A DNA stretch of 64,000 nt from positions 46,703 to 110,702 of the forward strand of contig JAFAFL010000149.1 of the NCBI GenBank assembly GCA_023423535.1, in the 5' to 3' direction. The notes under the pieces were generated by a model that did not search any database, was not told the origin of the DNA, and worked only from the letters and a program-made list of their open reading frames with translations. This DNA is from Pseudomonadota bacterium (GTDB lineage Bacteria; Myxococcota; Myxococcia; Myxococcales; Myxococcaceae). The position numbers and the translations under genes were made by a program. Below, piece after piece: positions 1-10,974 of this stretch. Positions within the stretch are counted from its first letter, which is position 1; every line of letters starts with the position of its first letter.

Positions 1-329
1 ATGCCGAAGACCGGCCAGCTCTCGATCTCCTTCTTCGCGAGGAACACCACCGGCGTGGCCGCGGCGAGCACGAAGATGTCCGCGTACGAGCGGTGGTTGG
101 AGACGAGGACCGTGCCCGGCGGCGGCGGGGTGCCCTCTGCGAACTGGATGCGGATGCCCGCCACGCGGCAGAGATCCCGCGCCCAGGCCTGCGTGCGCCT
201 CGCCTGCTCCGTGGAGTTGTTCGCGACGCGGCGAGACGCCAGGAGCAGCTTGATGAAGTGCCAGAAGGTGGTGCCCGCGACCGCCGCGAGCCTCATCGCC
301 GCGCGGGCGTTGCCGAGGACTGTGCTCAC
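1..329 (-). CDS. 1-acyl-sn-glycerol-3-phosphate acyltransferase (PlsC family), C-terminus cut by window edge
   Basis: Transfers an acyl chain to lysophosphatidic acid to make phosphatidic acid at the inner membrane. Only the first 109 or so residues are present; the gene runs off the left edge. An N-terminal hydrophobic stretch (about residues 12-31) is followed by the family's acyltransferase motif NHxSxxD at residues 78-84 (N78, H79, S81, D84), and then by the conserved FLAKKE-type block near residues 97-102. The start is uncertain: a GTG at 329 gives the version counted here, and an in-frame ATG at 296 is the alternative; neither has a strong Shine-Dalgarno sequence. It is divergent from the OmpA-family gene downstream. 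The family call is firm from the motif; the exact acyl acceptor is assumed from the family. Confidence 0.85.
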   Translation of the reverse strand, partial: MSTVLGNARAAMRLAAVAGTTFWHFIKLLLASRRVANNSTEQARRTQAWARDLCRVAGIRIQFAEGTPPPPGTVLVSNHRSYADIFVLAAATPVVFLAKKEIESWPVFG

Positions 330-590
330 GTGGGCGAGTGTACGCAGGTGGGCGAAGCCCCGACAACGAACGTCACTCTCGCGAACCGAGCCCGCGCGTG
401 TGGCAGCCGGCCGAGCGCCTTCGGCTTCAAAGTGCAGCGGGCCCGCAAAGATGCGTGGCCACGGCCAGCAATCTGTCCGCTGCGCGCGATCACACCTGTT
501 CGGAGCGGCCGACTCCTTGGGAGACTCCAGAGCTGGCTGTCAGCCTCTTCAAGACGGGTCCCGCTCGGCGAGCGACCCGAGGGAGTGTGG

Positions 591-2117
591 ATGCCTGCTT
601 CACCCCATGCGGCTTCTGGACGCAACGCAGCGACTCTCGCGCTCATCTTCTTGGCCACCGCTGCGTCGGCCCAGGAGCTCGATGCGCAGCGCTTCACTCC
701 GGCGACCGGCGCCACCGGTGGCCTGATGGTCGAGCGCACCACCGTGCCCCGGCATCTCTCCTTCGGCGCCGGCGTCTTCCTCAACTACGCGAACGATCCG
801 GTGGTGCTCGTGGATCGCGACTCGGGCGAGGTCTTCTCGCGGCCGCTCGCGCACGCGCTCACGCTGGATCTGCTCGGCTCGATCGGCCTCTTCGACTTCG
901 CCGAGGTCGGCCTGCACCTGCCCGTTCACCTTCTCTACGACGGTGACGCGACGAACATCGGCGGCGGTGGGCGGCTCAGTCCGAACGGTGGCCTCGGCGA
1001 TCTGCGGGTGGTGCCGAAGGCGCGCTTCTTCCGCAAGGGCTTCGAGTCGATGGAGCTCGCGCTCGCGGGCGCCGCCACGGTCACGCTGCCGACCGGCGAC
1101 GCGGAGGCGCTGCGCGGTGCGGGCGGGGTGACGGTGGAGCCTCGCGTTCTCCTCGGGCTGCTCGGCCGCCGCTTCGGTGCCAACGCGAGCGCGGGCGCGA
1201 GGCTGCTCACGCCGCTGCGTTCCGAGGCGCTGGTGGGTCACGAGGCGACCGTCGGCATTGCCGGAACCTGGGCCGTGTTGCCGTCGCGCGACGTGCTCGA
1301 TCTCGTCGGCGAGGTGGTGGGCTCCTGGGATCTCTCGGTGGAGAAGCCGGGGCTCGTGTCGCTCGCGTCGGAGGCGCGGCTGGCGGCGGTGTGGAAGCCG
1401 CATCCGACCTGGCACCTCTACGCGGGCGGCGGCGCCGGGCTCACACCGGGGCTCGGCTCGCCGGACTTCCGCGCGCTGGTGGGCGTGCGGTTCGCGCCTC
1501 GCGGAACGCCCGGTGCGCTCCGGGATTCGGACAGCGACGGCATTCCGGACGCCTACGACGCCTGCCCCAACGACCCCGAAGATCGCGACGGGGTGGCGGA
1601 CGACGACGGTTGCCCGGAGCCGGAGGGGCCTCCTCCCGCAGCCGAAGAGCCCGCCGCGGATCGAGATGGCGACGGCGTGACGGACGAGACCGACGAGTGC
1701 CCGGATCACCGGGGACCGAAGAGCAACGACGGCTGTCCGGATCCGGGCGAGGTGCGCGTGGAGAAGGGGCGCATCCTCGTGCTCGGCAAGGTGCGGTTCG
1801 AGACCGGCTCCGCGAACATCCATCCGAGCAGCGCGCGGATGGTGGACGAGATCGCGCGCACGCTGCAGGCCCACCCGGAGCTGACGAAGATCCGGATCGT
1901 CGGTCACACCGACGACGTGGGCGAGGACGCCTTCAACCAGCGGCTCAGCGAGGAGCGCGCGCTGAGCGTGAAGAACGCGCTGGTGAAGCGAGGCCTCGAG
2001 GAGACGCGGCTGGTGACGGATGGACGCGGCGAGTCTCAACCCGTGGCACCCAACAACACCGCGGCCGGCCGGGCTCGTAATCGCCGCGTGGAGTTCATCG
2101 TCGAGGAGGAGCGCTGA
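591..2117 (+). CDS. OmpA-family outer-membrane protein with TSP3 calcium-binding repeats
   Basis: A 508-residue exported protein. It has a signal peptide (roughly residues 1-28, ending in an Ala-rich AxA-type site), a long segment rich in alternating polar and hydrophobic residues (about 45-300) that fits an outer-membrane beta-barrel, two Asp-rich TSP3-type calcium repeats (about 312-388), and a C-terminal OmpA/MotB-like peptidoglycan-binding domain (about 400-505) with the characteristic GHTD and NxxLSxxRA-type elements. It probably anchors the outer membrane to peptidoglycan. The ATG at 591 is preceded by a purine-rich GAGGGAG; the frame is open much further upstream, but that part does not look coding. 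Its TGA overlaps the ATG of the next gene (TGATG), so the two are likely translated together. This architecture is common in Myxococcota. Confidence 0.88.
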   Translation: MPASPHAASGRNAATLALIFLATAASAQELDAQRFTPATGATGGLMVERTTVPRHLSFGAGVFLNYANDPVVLVDRDSGEVFSRPLAHALTLDLLGSIGLFDFAEVGLHLPVHLLYDGDATNIGGGGRLSPNGGLGDLRVVPKARFFRKGFESMELALAGAATVTLPTGDAEALRGAGGVTVEPRVLLGLLGRRFGANASAGARLLTPLRSEALVGHEATVGIAGTWAVLPSRDVLDLVGEVVGSWDLSVEKPGLVSLASEARLAAVWKPHPTWHLYAGGGAGLTPGLGSPDFRALVGVRFAPRGTPGALRDSDSDGIPDAYDACPNDPEDRDGVADDDGCPEPEGPPPAAEEPAADRDGDGVTDETDECPDHRGPKSNDGCPDPGEVRVEKGRILVLGKVRFETGSANIHPSSARMVDEIARTLQAHPELTKIRIVGHTDDVGEDAFNQRLSEERALSVKNALVKRGLEETRLVTDGRGESQPVAPNNTAAGRARNRRVEFIVEEER

Positions 2118-3073
2118 TGCGGACGCGTGCGCAGGGACACGAGAGGAAGCTTGCAGGGGTCGTGATCATCGGTGCGATCGCGCTGGCCTCGACGCCGGCG
2201 TGGGCGCAGCGCTTTCCGGCCGAGGAGTTCTGGGTGCCGCTGCGGTGCAAGGGCGGTGTGATCGTCGATCCGCATCGCGACCAGTCGGGCGCCAACGACG
2301 AACGCGACATCGTGGGTGATGCCGAGCGCCCTGCCGGTCACCGCAGCGCGGACGTGGATCACCTCTTCCTGCGCATGCGGGTCGACGTGGATCCGGCGCC
2401 GCGCGGGGACCCGAGGCCGTTCGCCTGGAGGGTGCTGCTCGACACCGACGGCGACAACCGGACCTACGAGGTGCTCATCGCCGCGGCGGGTACGGGCGCG
2501 GGTCGGCGCGTGACGCTCTACCGCAACACCGAGACCGCGGTGCCGGACGACGTGACGGATCCGCCGGACGAGCCCGCGGTGGCGTCCTATCCGTTCTCGG
2601 AGAAGGCGCGCTCGGTGGAGGCGCCGGGCTCGAGCTGGGGAGCGGGGCCGGACTACTTCCTCGAGCTCGCGGTGCCGTGGCGCGACCTCGAGCCGCTGGG
2701 CGTGACGCCGACGAGCGTTGTCGGCGCGTGGCTCACCACCTCCAGCTCGCCCAACGGTTGGAACGGGGACTTCGCCTGCCACGACGGGCGCACGGGCACG
2801 CCGACCTTTTCGGAGACCGCCCCGGACAAGATCGTGCTCGACCCGTTCGTGGACACCGACGGCGACGGGTTCACCGATCAGACGGAGCTCGACAACGGCT
2901 CCAACCCGACCGAGCCGGAGAGCTTCCCCACGCCGGACGGGCGGCCGGACGCGCTGCTGCTGCGTGGCGGCGCGGGCTGTGCGGCTGCCGCTTCCGTGGT
3001 GCCGCTCGGTGCCGCGTGGCTCGCGTTGGCCGGCGCGGGCCTGTTGCGACGCAGAGCGAAGAGAACTCGCTGA
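2117..3073 (+). CDS. Exported protein with a TSP3 repeat and MYXO-CTERM-like tail
   Basis: A 318-residue protein with a clear signal peptide (cleavage after about residue 30). The middle part (about 40-240) is rich in Asp and aromatic residues and resembles no family I can name. A TSP3-type Asp-rich repeat lies near residues 247-262. The C-terminus has a Gly-Gly-Ala-Gly-Cys motif, then a hydrophobic stretch and an Arg-rich end (about 284-318). This is the layout of MYXO-CTERM sorting signals, which are processed at the cell surface; here the Cys is single and the motif is only approximate. The start overlaps the stop of the OmpA-family gene by one base, so they probably form an operon and may act together at the cell surface. 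Function is unknown. Confidence 0.8.
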   Translation: MRTRAQGHERKLAGVVIIGAIALASTPAWAQRFPAEEFWVPLRCKGGVIVDPHRDQSGANDERDIVGDAERPAGHRSADVDHLFLRMRVDVDPAPRGDPRPFAWRVLLDTDGDNRTYEVLIAAAGTGAGRRVTLYRNTETAVPDDVTDPPDEPAVASYPFSEKARSVEAPGSSWGAGPDYFLELAVPWRDLEPLGVTPTSVVGAWLTTSSSPNGWNGDFACHDGRTGTPTFSETAPDKIVLDPFVDTDGDGFTDQTELDNGSNPTEPESFPTPDGRPDALLLRGGAGCAAAASVVPLGAAWLALAGAGLLRRRAKRTR

Positions 3074-3083
3074 CGAGAGCGCC

Positions 3084-4703
<1,620 letters not shown>

Positions 4704-4808
4704 GGGTCGGGGGCGTTAACACATCGGCCCTCGCCTTCGTAGCGCAGCGCTCGGGTGCCAGGCCGGGTTCCGGGCGAGGACTGGCGGGCTCAGGCCCGGG
4801 CTCAGGGC

Positions 4809-5447
4809 TCAGCGGCCGGGCTGCTCCTGGGAGACCGATCGAACGCCTTCGGGCCCGAACTCCAGCGCGGTGGAGAGGGACGTGTCCGCCTTGAGCACCT
4901 TCCGCATCTGCGCGAAGGCGAAGGCGTTGTCCTCGGGGTCGTTGGAGGCGGAGCAATCCTCTGGCGCGAAGAGCGTGAAGTCGCGCAGGTAGGCGTCGTT
5001 GGCGGTGAAGACGACGCAGATGTTACCCGCGAAGCCGGCGAGCACGAGCTGGCGGGCGTTCAGCTTTCGGAGCAGCAGCTCCAGCGTCGAGTGAAAAAAA
5101 CCGGAGTGCATCGGCTTGAGCACGAAGTAGTCGTCGTCGTGCGGACGGAGCAGCCGGGCAACCTCCCTGCCCTTCGAACCCTCTGCTTCGGCCTCCTTCA
5201 CCACCGCGCGGAAGTCGCTCCGCCACTTGCCGAAGTTGTCGTTGACGTAGACGACCGGCACGCGCGCCGCCTTCGCGCGCCGCTTGAGCTCCGCCAGCCG
5301 GTGCGCCGCGGGAAGCGCCGTCCGCAAGAGGTCGTCCGCCTCCGGGAACGCGAACGGGTTGATGACGTCGATGAGCAGCAGCGCACAGGGATGCGTGTCC
5401 GGCGCGCTGCCGTGGAGGCTCGTGTCGACTTCGTCGTGTTCGGCCAT
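4809..5447 (-). CDS. Isochorismatase-fold cysteine hydrolase
   Basis: A 212-residue cytosolic hydrolase of the isochorismatase superfamily, which includes nicotinamidases, N-carbamoyl hydrolases and phenazine/siderophore enzymes. The catalytic triad is visible: Asp27 in the LLLID strand, Lys111 after FVL, and Cys144 in the GFAGNIC helix-start. The substrate cannot be read from sequence. The residue before the nucleophile region does not match the typical nicotinamidase pattern, so a specific name would be a guess. It lies 21 bp downstream of the last gene of the ABC exporter on the same strand, so it may be the fourth gene of that operon. Confidence 0.85.
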   Translation of the reverse strand: MAEHDEVDTSLHGSAPDTHPCALLLIDVINPFAFPEADDLLRTALPAAHRLAELKRRAKAARVPVVYVNDNFGKWRSDFRAVVKEAEAEGSKGREVARLLRPHDDDYFVLKPMHSGFFHSTLELLLRKLNARQLVLAGFAGNICVVFTANDAYLRDFTLFAPEDCSASNDPEDNAFAFAQMRKVLKADTSLSTALEFGPEGVRSVSQEQPGR

Positions 5448-5468
5448 GCGCTGAAGGTAGTGCGTCGG

Positions 5469-6269
5469 TCAGCTGCTGGCAGAGGTGTACTTGCCGATCG
5501 ACCGGAGCCAGACGGCGCGCGAGAGGGCGAAGAAGACCCCGGCGCCGAGCAGCGGGAGCCCCACCTCGGCGATGGACAACTGCCCGAGCATCGCGCGCGA
5601 CGGGAAAGTGGTCATCAGCGCCAGTGGCAGCACGAAGGTGAAGACGATGCGCAAGAGGCCGGGGAACACCGACGAGGGCCAGCGCGCGGCGTCGAAGATG
5701 GAGGAGAAGAGGTAGGTGAGGTTGTCCACCTTCACCACGTAGAAGGCCGCGCTGACGGTGAGGATCCACAGCGAGTAGAGCAGCACCACGCTGGTGACGA
5801 AGAGCAGCGCCGCGGTGACGAGATCGAGCACTGCCGGCGCGCGGCCCAGCTGACCGAACGCGACGACAAAGATCACGATCGACGCGAGCACGCTCGTCAC
5901 CCGCCAGGGGAGGAACTTCGCGGTGGAGACGAGGAACTGCGCGTCCGCCGGTTTGATGAGCACGAAGTCCAGCGTCCCCTTGCGGATGTGCTCCACCACG
6001 GAGGAGAGCGACGGGTTGATCGCGCCCTCGAGCACGCCCTGCAGCAGCGTAAACCAGCCCACCACCAGCAGCGCCTCGCCGAAGGTCCAGCCGGCGATCT
6101 GCGGACGGTCTCCGTAGATGACGAAGAGCGGGACCAGCGCGGTGCCGATCCAGAAGAGCGAGAGCAGTCCCTCGACGAGGAAGTCGTAGCGGTACTGGAT
6201 CCCCAGCAGGAGCGACGTGCGCACCTGGATGCCGAAGAGCTTCACGTAGCGAACCGCGCGCAGTGCCAT
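5469..6269 (-). CDS. ABC-2 type permease subunit (PF06182-like), second
   Basis: A 266-residue polytopic membrane protein with about six hydrophobic segments. It begins with a short cationic N-terminus and contains the conserved KGTLDFVLIKP-type block near residues 97-107, typical of the paired permeases of this ABC-2 subfamily. It follows the first permease by 18 bp and the ATPase before that, so the three make one exporter: ATPase, permease, permease. The likely role is export of a drug, lipid or peptide; the cargo is unknown. The ATG at 6269 is preceded by a purine-rich AGGGGAGAGG. Confidence 0.85.
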   Translation of the reverse strand: MALRAVRYVKLFGIQVRTSLLLGIQYRYDFLVEGLLSLFWIGTALVPLFVIYGDRPQIAGWTFGEALLVVGWFTLLQGVLEGAINPSLSSVVEHIRKGTLDFVLIKPADAQFLVSTAKFLPWRVTSVLASIVIFVVAFGQLGRAPAVLDLVTAALLFVTSVVLLYSLWILTVSAAFYVVKVDNLTYLFSSIFDAARWPSSVFPGLLRIVFTFVLPLALMTTFPSRAMLGQLSIAEVGLPLLGAGVFFALSRAVWLRSIGKYTSASS

Positions 6270-6287
6270 GTGCCTCTCCCCTCGCGC

Positions 6288-7087
6288 CTATCCGCCGAAC
6301 GCGCCGAACCGCTTGAGCCCCGCGCGCCACAGTCCCCACGCCACGAGGCCGAACAGCGCGACGATCCCCCACTGCCGCAGGAGCATCTGCGCCGCGTCAT
6401 GAAGCCCGTAGCGTCCCGTCAGCAGCTCCACCGGCAGGCCAATCTGGAAGCGGAACGGGAGCCACTCCACGATGGTGCGCGCCCATGCGGGGAAGAGCTC
6501 CACCGGCAGCAGATAGCCGGAGAAGACGAAGTAGAGCGCGAGCCACACGTCCATGATCTTCAGGCTCTGCTCCATGAAGAACGAGAGGCAGCCGATGCAG
6601 ATGCCGACGAGGAAGGTGATCGCCCAGCCGCCGGTCACCGCCGCGAGGAACATCAGCCAGCCGAGAAACGTGGACGGCAGGTGCTCACCGCCGACGGTCG
6701 CGAGCATCACCAGCGCGATGGGGATGGCGACCACGAGCCTCAGCGGGATCGCCGCGAGGTGCTCGACCGCCCACGAGATGATGGGACTGAACGGGCGGAG
6801 CAGACGCATGGAGAGCGTTCCCTGCCGCACCTCGAAGTTCATCTGCCACGCCGCCCAGCTTCCGGTGAGCTGCCGCACGATGAAGGTGGCGAGGAAGTAC
6901 GCGACGAACTCCTTCTCGCCGAAGCGGCCGATCGGCGCGTCGCGGGCGACGGCCGTCCACAGCGCCATCATCACCAGAGGCATGGTGGTGGCGAGCACCC
7001 ACACGAGCATCTCCGCGCGGTAGGCCACCGCTTCGGAGAAGCCGATGCGCATCACCGTGGGCAGCGCGCGGACCGTGTTGCGCAGGC

Positions 7088-7091
<4 letters not shown>
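6288..7091 (-). CDS. ABC-2 type permease subunit (PF06182-like), first
   Basis: A 267-residue polytopic membrane protein with about six hydrophobic segments, and an RQGTLSMRLLRP block near residue 88 equivalent to the matching block in its partner permease. Translation starts at a GTG whose last two bases form the TGA of the ATPase gene (GTGA overlap), so the subunits are translationally coupled. The two permeases are distant paralogues and probably form a heterodimer with two copies of the ATPase. Confidence 0.86.
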
Positions 7092-8074
<983 letters not shown>

Positions 8075-8131
8075 CGGCGCGAATTAACGCGAAGCCGCAG
8101 CGCTGGCGATGGATTAAACGTTGAGACGATC

Positions 8132-9295
8132 GTGAGTGGATACGACAAGGATTTGAACCGCTGGATGCCGCGGCTCATCGCCGTCTGGCGGAAGGCGCGC
8201 AAGGGACCGCCTGGACCTCCGGATCGACTGACGCCTCAAGAGCTGCGTGAGGTGGGCGCCGCGGTGAAGCGCCTGTCGCACGGCCTCACGCGGGAGCGCG
8301 AGCTCGCGGGCGCGAAGTACATGGACGACCCGAAGCTTCTCGGCGCGTACCTCCTCTTCTACTGGCCGGTGTCGTACGCGCAGGGCCGGCAGGTGATGGG
8401 CGAGCTCGTGCACCGGCCGAGGGTGGCACTCGATCTCGGAAGTGGTCCGGGACCGCTCGCGTTCGCTGCGCTGGATGCGGGCGCGTCCGAGGTGACGGCG
8501 GCGGATCGCAGCAAGCCCGCGCTGGAGCTGGCCACGAAGCTCGCGGCCGAGGCGGAGGAAGCGCTCTCGGTGCGGCAGTGGGATCCGCTGAGCCCGAAGC
8601 AGAAGGCGATCCCCGAGGGCAAGTACGACCTCATCACCTTCGGCCACGTGCTCAACGAGCTCTTCGGCACCGACGACGCGGCCCTGCGGAGGCGTGCGGA
8701 TCTGCTGGAGGAAGCGCTGTCGAAGCTCAAGCCGCGCGGTTCGGTGCTCATCGTGGAGCCGGCGCTGCGGGAGACGTCTCGCGCGCTGTTGAAGGTGCGC
8801 GACGTGATGGTCGAGCGCGGCTACGGCATCCGCGCGCCGTGCATGTTCCGCGGCAACTGCCCGGCGCTGATCAAGGAGTCGGACTGGTGTCACGCGGAGC
8901 GGCAGTGGCAGCTGCCGTCGGTGATCGAAGAGCTCGCGCGCACGGCCGGCCTGCACAAGGAGGCGCTGAAGATGAGCTACCTCGCGCTGGCGCCGAAGGG
9001 TGACGCGCTGCCGGCACCTCCGGCGGGGAGGCTCTTCCGCATCGTCTCCGAGCCGCTCGAGGGCAAGGGCCGGCATCGGTACATGGGCTGCGGCGCGGAG
9101 GGACGCGTGGGGCTGGCGATGCAGGAGAAGCACCGCACCGATTCGAATGCGCGCTTCTTCCGGCTCCAGCGCGGCGACGTCATCCGCATCACGGAGACCG
9201 AGGAGAAGGGAGACGGTCACGCCCTCACCGAGCGCTCCACCGTCGAGGTCGTCGCGCACGCAGGCCAGCCGGTGCTGCCGGACGACGAGCGGTGA
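8132..9295 (+). CDS. Rsm22-like SAM-dependent methyltransferase with Fe-S cysteine cluster
   Basis: A 387-residue protein of the Rsm22 family (mitochondrial small-subunit assembly factors in eukaryotes, predicted rRNA methyltransferases in bacteria). The SAM-binding motif DLGSGPG is at residues 101-107. A cysteine group at C237, C243 and C253, followed by His, matches the family's proposed Fe-S or metal site. The start is assigned to the GTG at 8132 because the conserved region begins soon after and no better ATG lies nearby; the Shine-Dalgarno sequence is weak. Its TGA overlaps the GTG of the Crp/Fnr regulator (GTGA), so the two are co-translated, an unusual pairing of a ribosome factor with a stress regulator. 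Confidence 0.85.
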   Translation: MSGYDKDLNRWMPRLIAVWRKARKGPPGPPDRLTPQELREVGAAVKRLSHGLTRERELAGAKYMDDPKLLGAYLLFYWPVSYAQGRQVMGELVHRPRVALDLGSGPGPLAFAALDAGASEVTAADRSKPALELATKLAAEAEEALSVRQWDPLSPKQKAIPEGKYDLITFGHVLNELFGTDDAALRRRADLLEEALSKLKPRGSVLIVEPALRETSRALLKVRDVMVERGYGIRAPCMFRGNCPALIKESDWCHAERQWQLPSVIEELARTAGLHKEALKMSYLALAPKGDALPAPPAGRLFRIVSEPLEGKGRHRYMGCGAEGRVGLAMQEKHRTDSNARFFRLQRGDVIRITETEEKGDGHALTERSTVEVVAHAGQPVLPDDER

Positions 9296-10029
9296 CGACC
9301 CGTCCACTCGAGCCGCGCGACGCCGCGCTGATCTCCGAGACCGCGTTCTTCCGCGGCCTGTCGTCCGAAGCCTTGGCGCAGGCTGTCGCATCGGCACGGC
9401 GGGTGACGCTTCGCGCGGGGCAGCACCTCTTCCGTCAGGACGACACCGCGAACGCCGTGTACCTCGTGCTCTCCGGCCGCGCGCGGGTGCTGCAGGCTTC
9501 CGCGGACGGACAGGCGGTGGCGCTGCGCGTCGTGGGTCCGGGAGAGCTGCTCGGGCTGGTGGCGGCGCTGGGCGCGGACAGGTATCCGGTCGGCGCGCAA
9601 GCGCAGGGTGGATGCACCGCCGCGCGCTGGTCCGGCGCAGAGCTCTGGGCGCTCCTGGAGAAGAGTCCCGGGATGGCGACCGCCGCGTTGAAGATGGCGC
9701 TGTCGCGACTGCGCGAGCTGCAAGAGCAGTATCGCGAGCTGGCGACGGAGCGCGTGGAGCAGCGGATCGCGCGCGCGCTGGTGAGGCTCGTGCGGCAGGC
9801 GGGAAAGCGCGTGGAGTTGCCCGGCGGCAAGGGAGGCGTGCGCATCGACATGCCGCTCACGCGACAGGACCTCGCGGAGATGACCGGCACCACGCTCTTC
9901 ACCGTGAGCCGCACCCTGACCGCGTGGGCCGAGCGCGGCGTGCTCGAGTCGAAGCGCAGCCAGGTGACCGTGCTGCGGCCGCATGCGCTGGTGGCGCTGG
10001 CGGAAGATCTGCCCGGCGCGGACGAGTAG
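9292..10029 (+). CDS. Crp/Fnr-family transcriptional regulator
   Basis: A 245-residue regulator with an N-terminal cyclic-nucleotide-binding-type beta-roll (about 15-125), a long dimerisation helix (about 128-165) and a C-terminal winged helix-turn-helix (about 189-225, with the recognition helix around TVSRTLTAW). The Fnr N-terminal cysteine cluster is missing and only Cys108 is present, so it is not an oxygen-sensing Fe-S Fnr; a haem/NO sensor of the Dnr/NnrR kind or a ligand-binding Crp type fits better. It starts at a GTG overlapping the methyltransferase stop. It probably binds the TTTGCG-N4-CGCAA(A/G) palindromes found just downstream of it and again at 12714. Confidence 0.9.
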   Translation: MTTRPLEPRDAALISETAFFRGLSSEALAQAVASARRVTLRAGQHLFRQDDTANAVYLVLSGRARVLQASADGQAVALRVVGPGELLGLVAALGADRYPVGAQAQGGCTAARWSGAELWALLEKSPGMATAALKMALSRLRELQEQYRELATERVEQRIARALVRLVRQAGKRVELPGGKGGVRIDMPLTRQDLAEMTGTTLFTVSRTLTAWAERGVLESKRSQVTVLRPHALVALAEDLPGADE

Positions 10030-10051
10030 ATCGCCCTCGCCCGTTGCGCTG

Positions 10052-10067
10052 TTTGCGGCGGCGCAAA
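10052..10067. promoter_or_regulatory. Crp/Fnr-type operator, perfect palindrome
   Basis: Reads TTTGCG-GCGG-CGCAAA, a perfect 6+6 bp inverted repeat with the N4 spacer usual for Crp/Fnr sites. It lies in the short gap between the regulator gene and the DUF1858 gene, 35 bp before the latter's probable GTG. A near-identical site lies at 12714-12729. Binding by the neighbouring regulator is inferred from position and spacing. Confidence 0.65.
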
Positions 10068-10101
10068 GACGGCCTCCGGCGCCGGGCGTAGCTTGCCCTT
10101 C

Positions 10102-10350
10102 GTGGCGCTCACCGGACCCCAACATCCATTGATGACGCTGGTGGTGGCGGAGCTCGTCCGCCGTCATCCGGCGGCCGCGCAGATCCTGCGCGACGAGGGC
10201 CTGGCGAGCTGCCTGGGCTGCGCGATGTCGCCCTTCGAAACCGTCGCCGAGGCCGCGCGTGAGCTGCGTCTCGATCCCGCCCGCATCGAGCGGGCCCTGC
10301 AACCGCTCGCGTCCCCCGTGGCGCGCGCTCGAAGGAGAAGTGCCCGATGA
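10102..10350 (+). CDS. DUF1858 (hybrid-cluster-associated) domain protein
   Basis: An 82-residue protein made of a single DUF1858 domain, whose hallmark CxxC pair is at C37 and C40 (SCLGC). The domain is often found with hybrid-cluster proteins and NO or metal stress genes, and the cysteines probably bind a metal or Fe-S ligand. Start choices in frame are TTG 10093, GTG 10102 and ATG 10132; GTG 10102 keeps the whole domain and clears the operator. The stop overlaps the next ATG (ATGA), linking it to the DUF59 gene. It is the first gene after the Crp/Fnr palindrome. Confidence 0.8.
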   Translation: MALTGPQHPLMTLVVAELVRRHPAAAQILRDEGLASCLGCAMSPFETVAEAARELRLDPARIERALQPLASPVARARRRSAR

Positions 10351-10670
10351 GTTCCCCCGAGAAGCCGCTGGTGCCGGAGCTGCTGCTCGCGCTCCGCACC
10401 GTCATCGATCCGGAGCTCGGCATCAACGTGGTGGACCTCGGCCTCATCCGCGCCGCGGAGCGTGACGGCGCGCGCGCGAAGATCGAGATGACCATGACCA
10501 CGCCCGCCTGCCCGATGGGGCCCTACCTCACCGAAGAGGTGGAGACCGCGCTGACCACCCTCGCGCCCGGCATTCGAGAGGCCGAGGTCACGCTCTCGTT
10601 CGAGCCGCCCTGGTCGCCCGCGCAGATGTCGCCGGAGGGCCGCCGCGCCCTCGGTGTCGATGAGCCGTAG
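10347..10670 (+). CDS. DUF59/MIP18-family metal-sulfur cluster assembly protein
   Basis: A 107-residue protein of the MIP18/PaaD/SufT group that helps insert or transfer Fe-S clusters. The DPELGINVVDLGLI block is at residues 21-34 and the reactive cysteine of the TTPACP motif is Cys55. It overlaps the DUF1858 gene by 4 bp and is followed by the DUF2249 gene, a set often seen together in NO-responsive or denitrification gene groups. A role in repairing or assembling Fe-S proteins damaged by nitrosative stress is inferred from this context. Confidence 0.9.
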   Translation: MSSPEKPLVPELLLALRTVIDPELGINVVDLGLIRAAERDGARAKIEMTMTTPACPMGPYLTEEVETALTTLAPGIREAEVTLSFEPPWSPAQMSPEGRRALGVDEP

Positions 10671-10716
10671 TCGTTGAAGTCACCGAAGTCCCAACCCGAA
10701 CTGAAGGAGCAGTCCC

Positions 10717-10947
10717 ATGACCGTGAAGACCGTCCTCGATGTCCGCACCATCATCCCCCGCGAGCGCCACCCGCTGATCTTCCAGACCTTCGACGGGCTC
10801 TCGTCGGGCGAGGCGTTCCAGCTGGTGAACGACCACGATCCGAAGCCGCTCTACTACCAGTTCCAGGCGGAGCACCCGGGCACGTTCACGTGGACCTACG
10901 AGGAGAAGGGTCCGCAGGTCTGGCGCGTCACCGTCGCGCGCGTCTGA
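10717..10947 (+). CDS. DUF2249 domain protein
   Basis: A 76-residue single-domain protein with the DUF2249 pattern: an N-terminal LDVR strand, ERHPLIFQTFDGLSSGEAF near residues 17-35, a central NDHDPKPLYYQ motif, and a C-terminal W-x-V-x(2)-A-R strand. The family has a TusA-like fold and commonly sits with NO-response and Fe-S repair genes. The ATG at 10717 has a good GAAGGAG Shine-Dalgarno. There are 46 bp to the preceding gene and 27 bp to the next, so it is probably part of the same transcript. Confidence 0.88.
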   Translation: MTVKTVLDVRTIIPRERHPLIFQTFDGLSSGEAFQLVNDHDPKPLYYQFQAEHPGTFTWTYEEKGPQVWRVTVARV

Positions 10948-10974
10948 AGCAAACCCTTCGAGAGGAGCAACCCC

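Noticed and set aside
93..590. Extension of the OmpA-family gene to an upstream start
   Set aside because: The upstream part overlaps the PlsC gene on the other strand and lacks protein-like composition; the signal peptide begins at 591.
10052..10067. Classic Fnr box
   Set aside because: The half-sites are TTTGCG rather than TTGAT, and the adjacent regulator lacks the Fnr cysteine cluster, so only a Crp/Fnr-type site is claimed.
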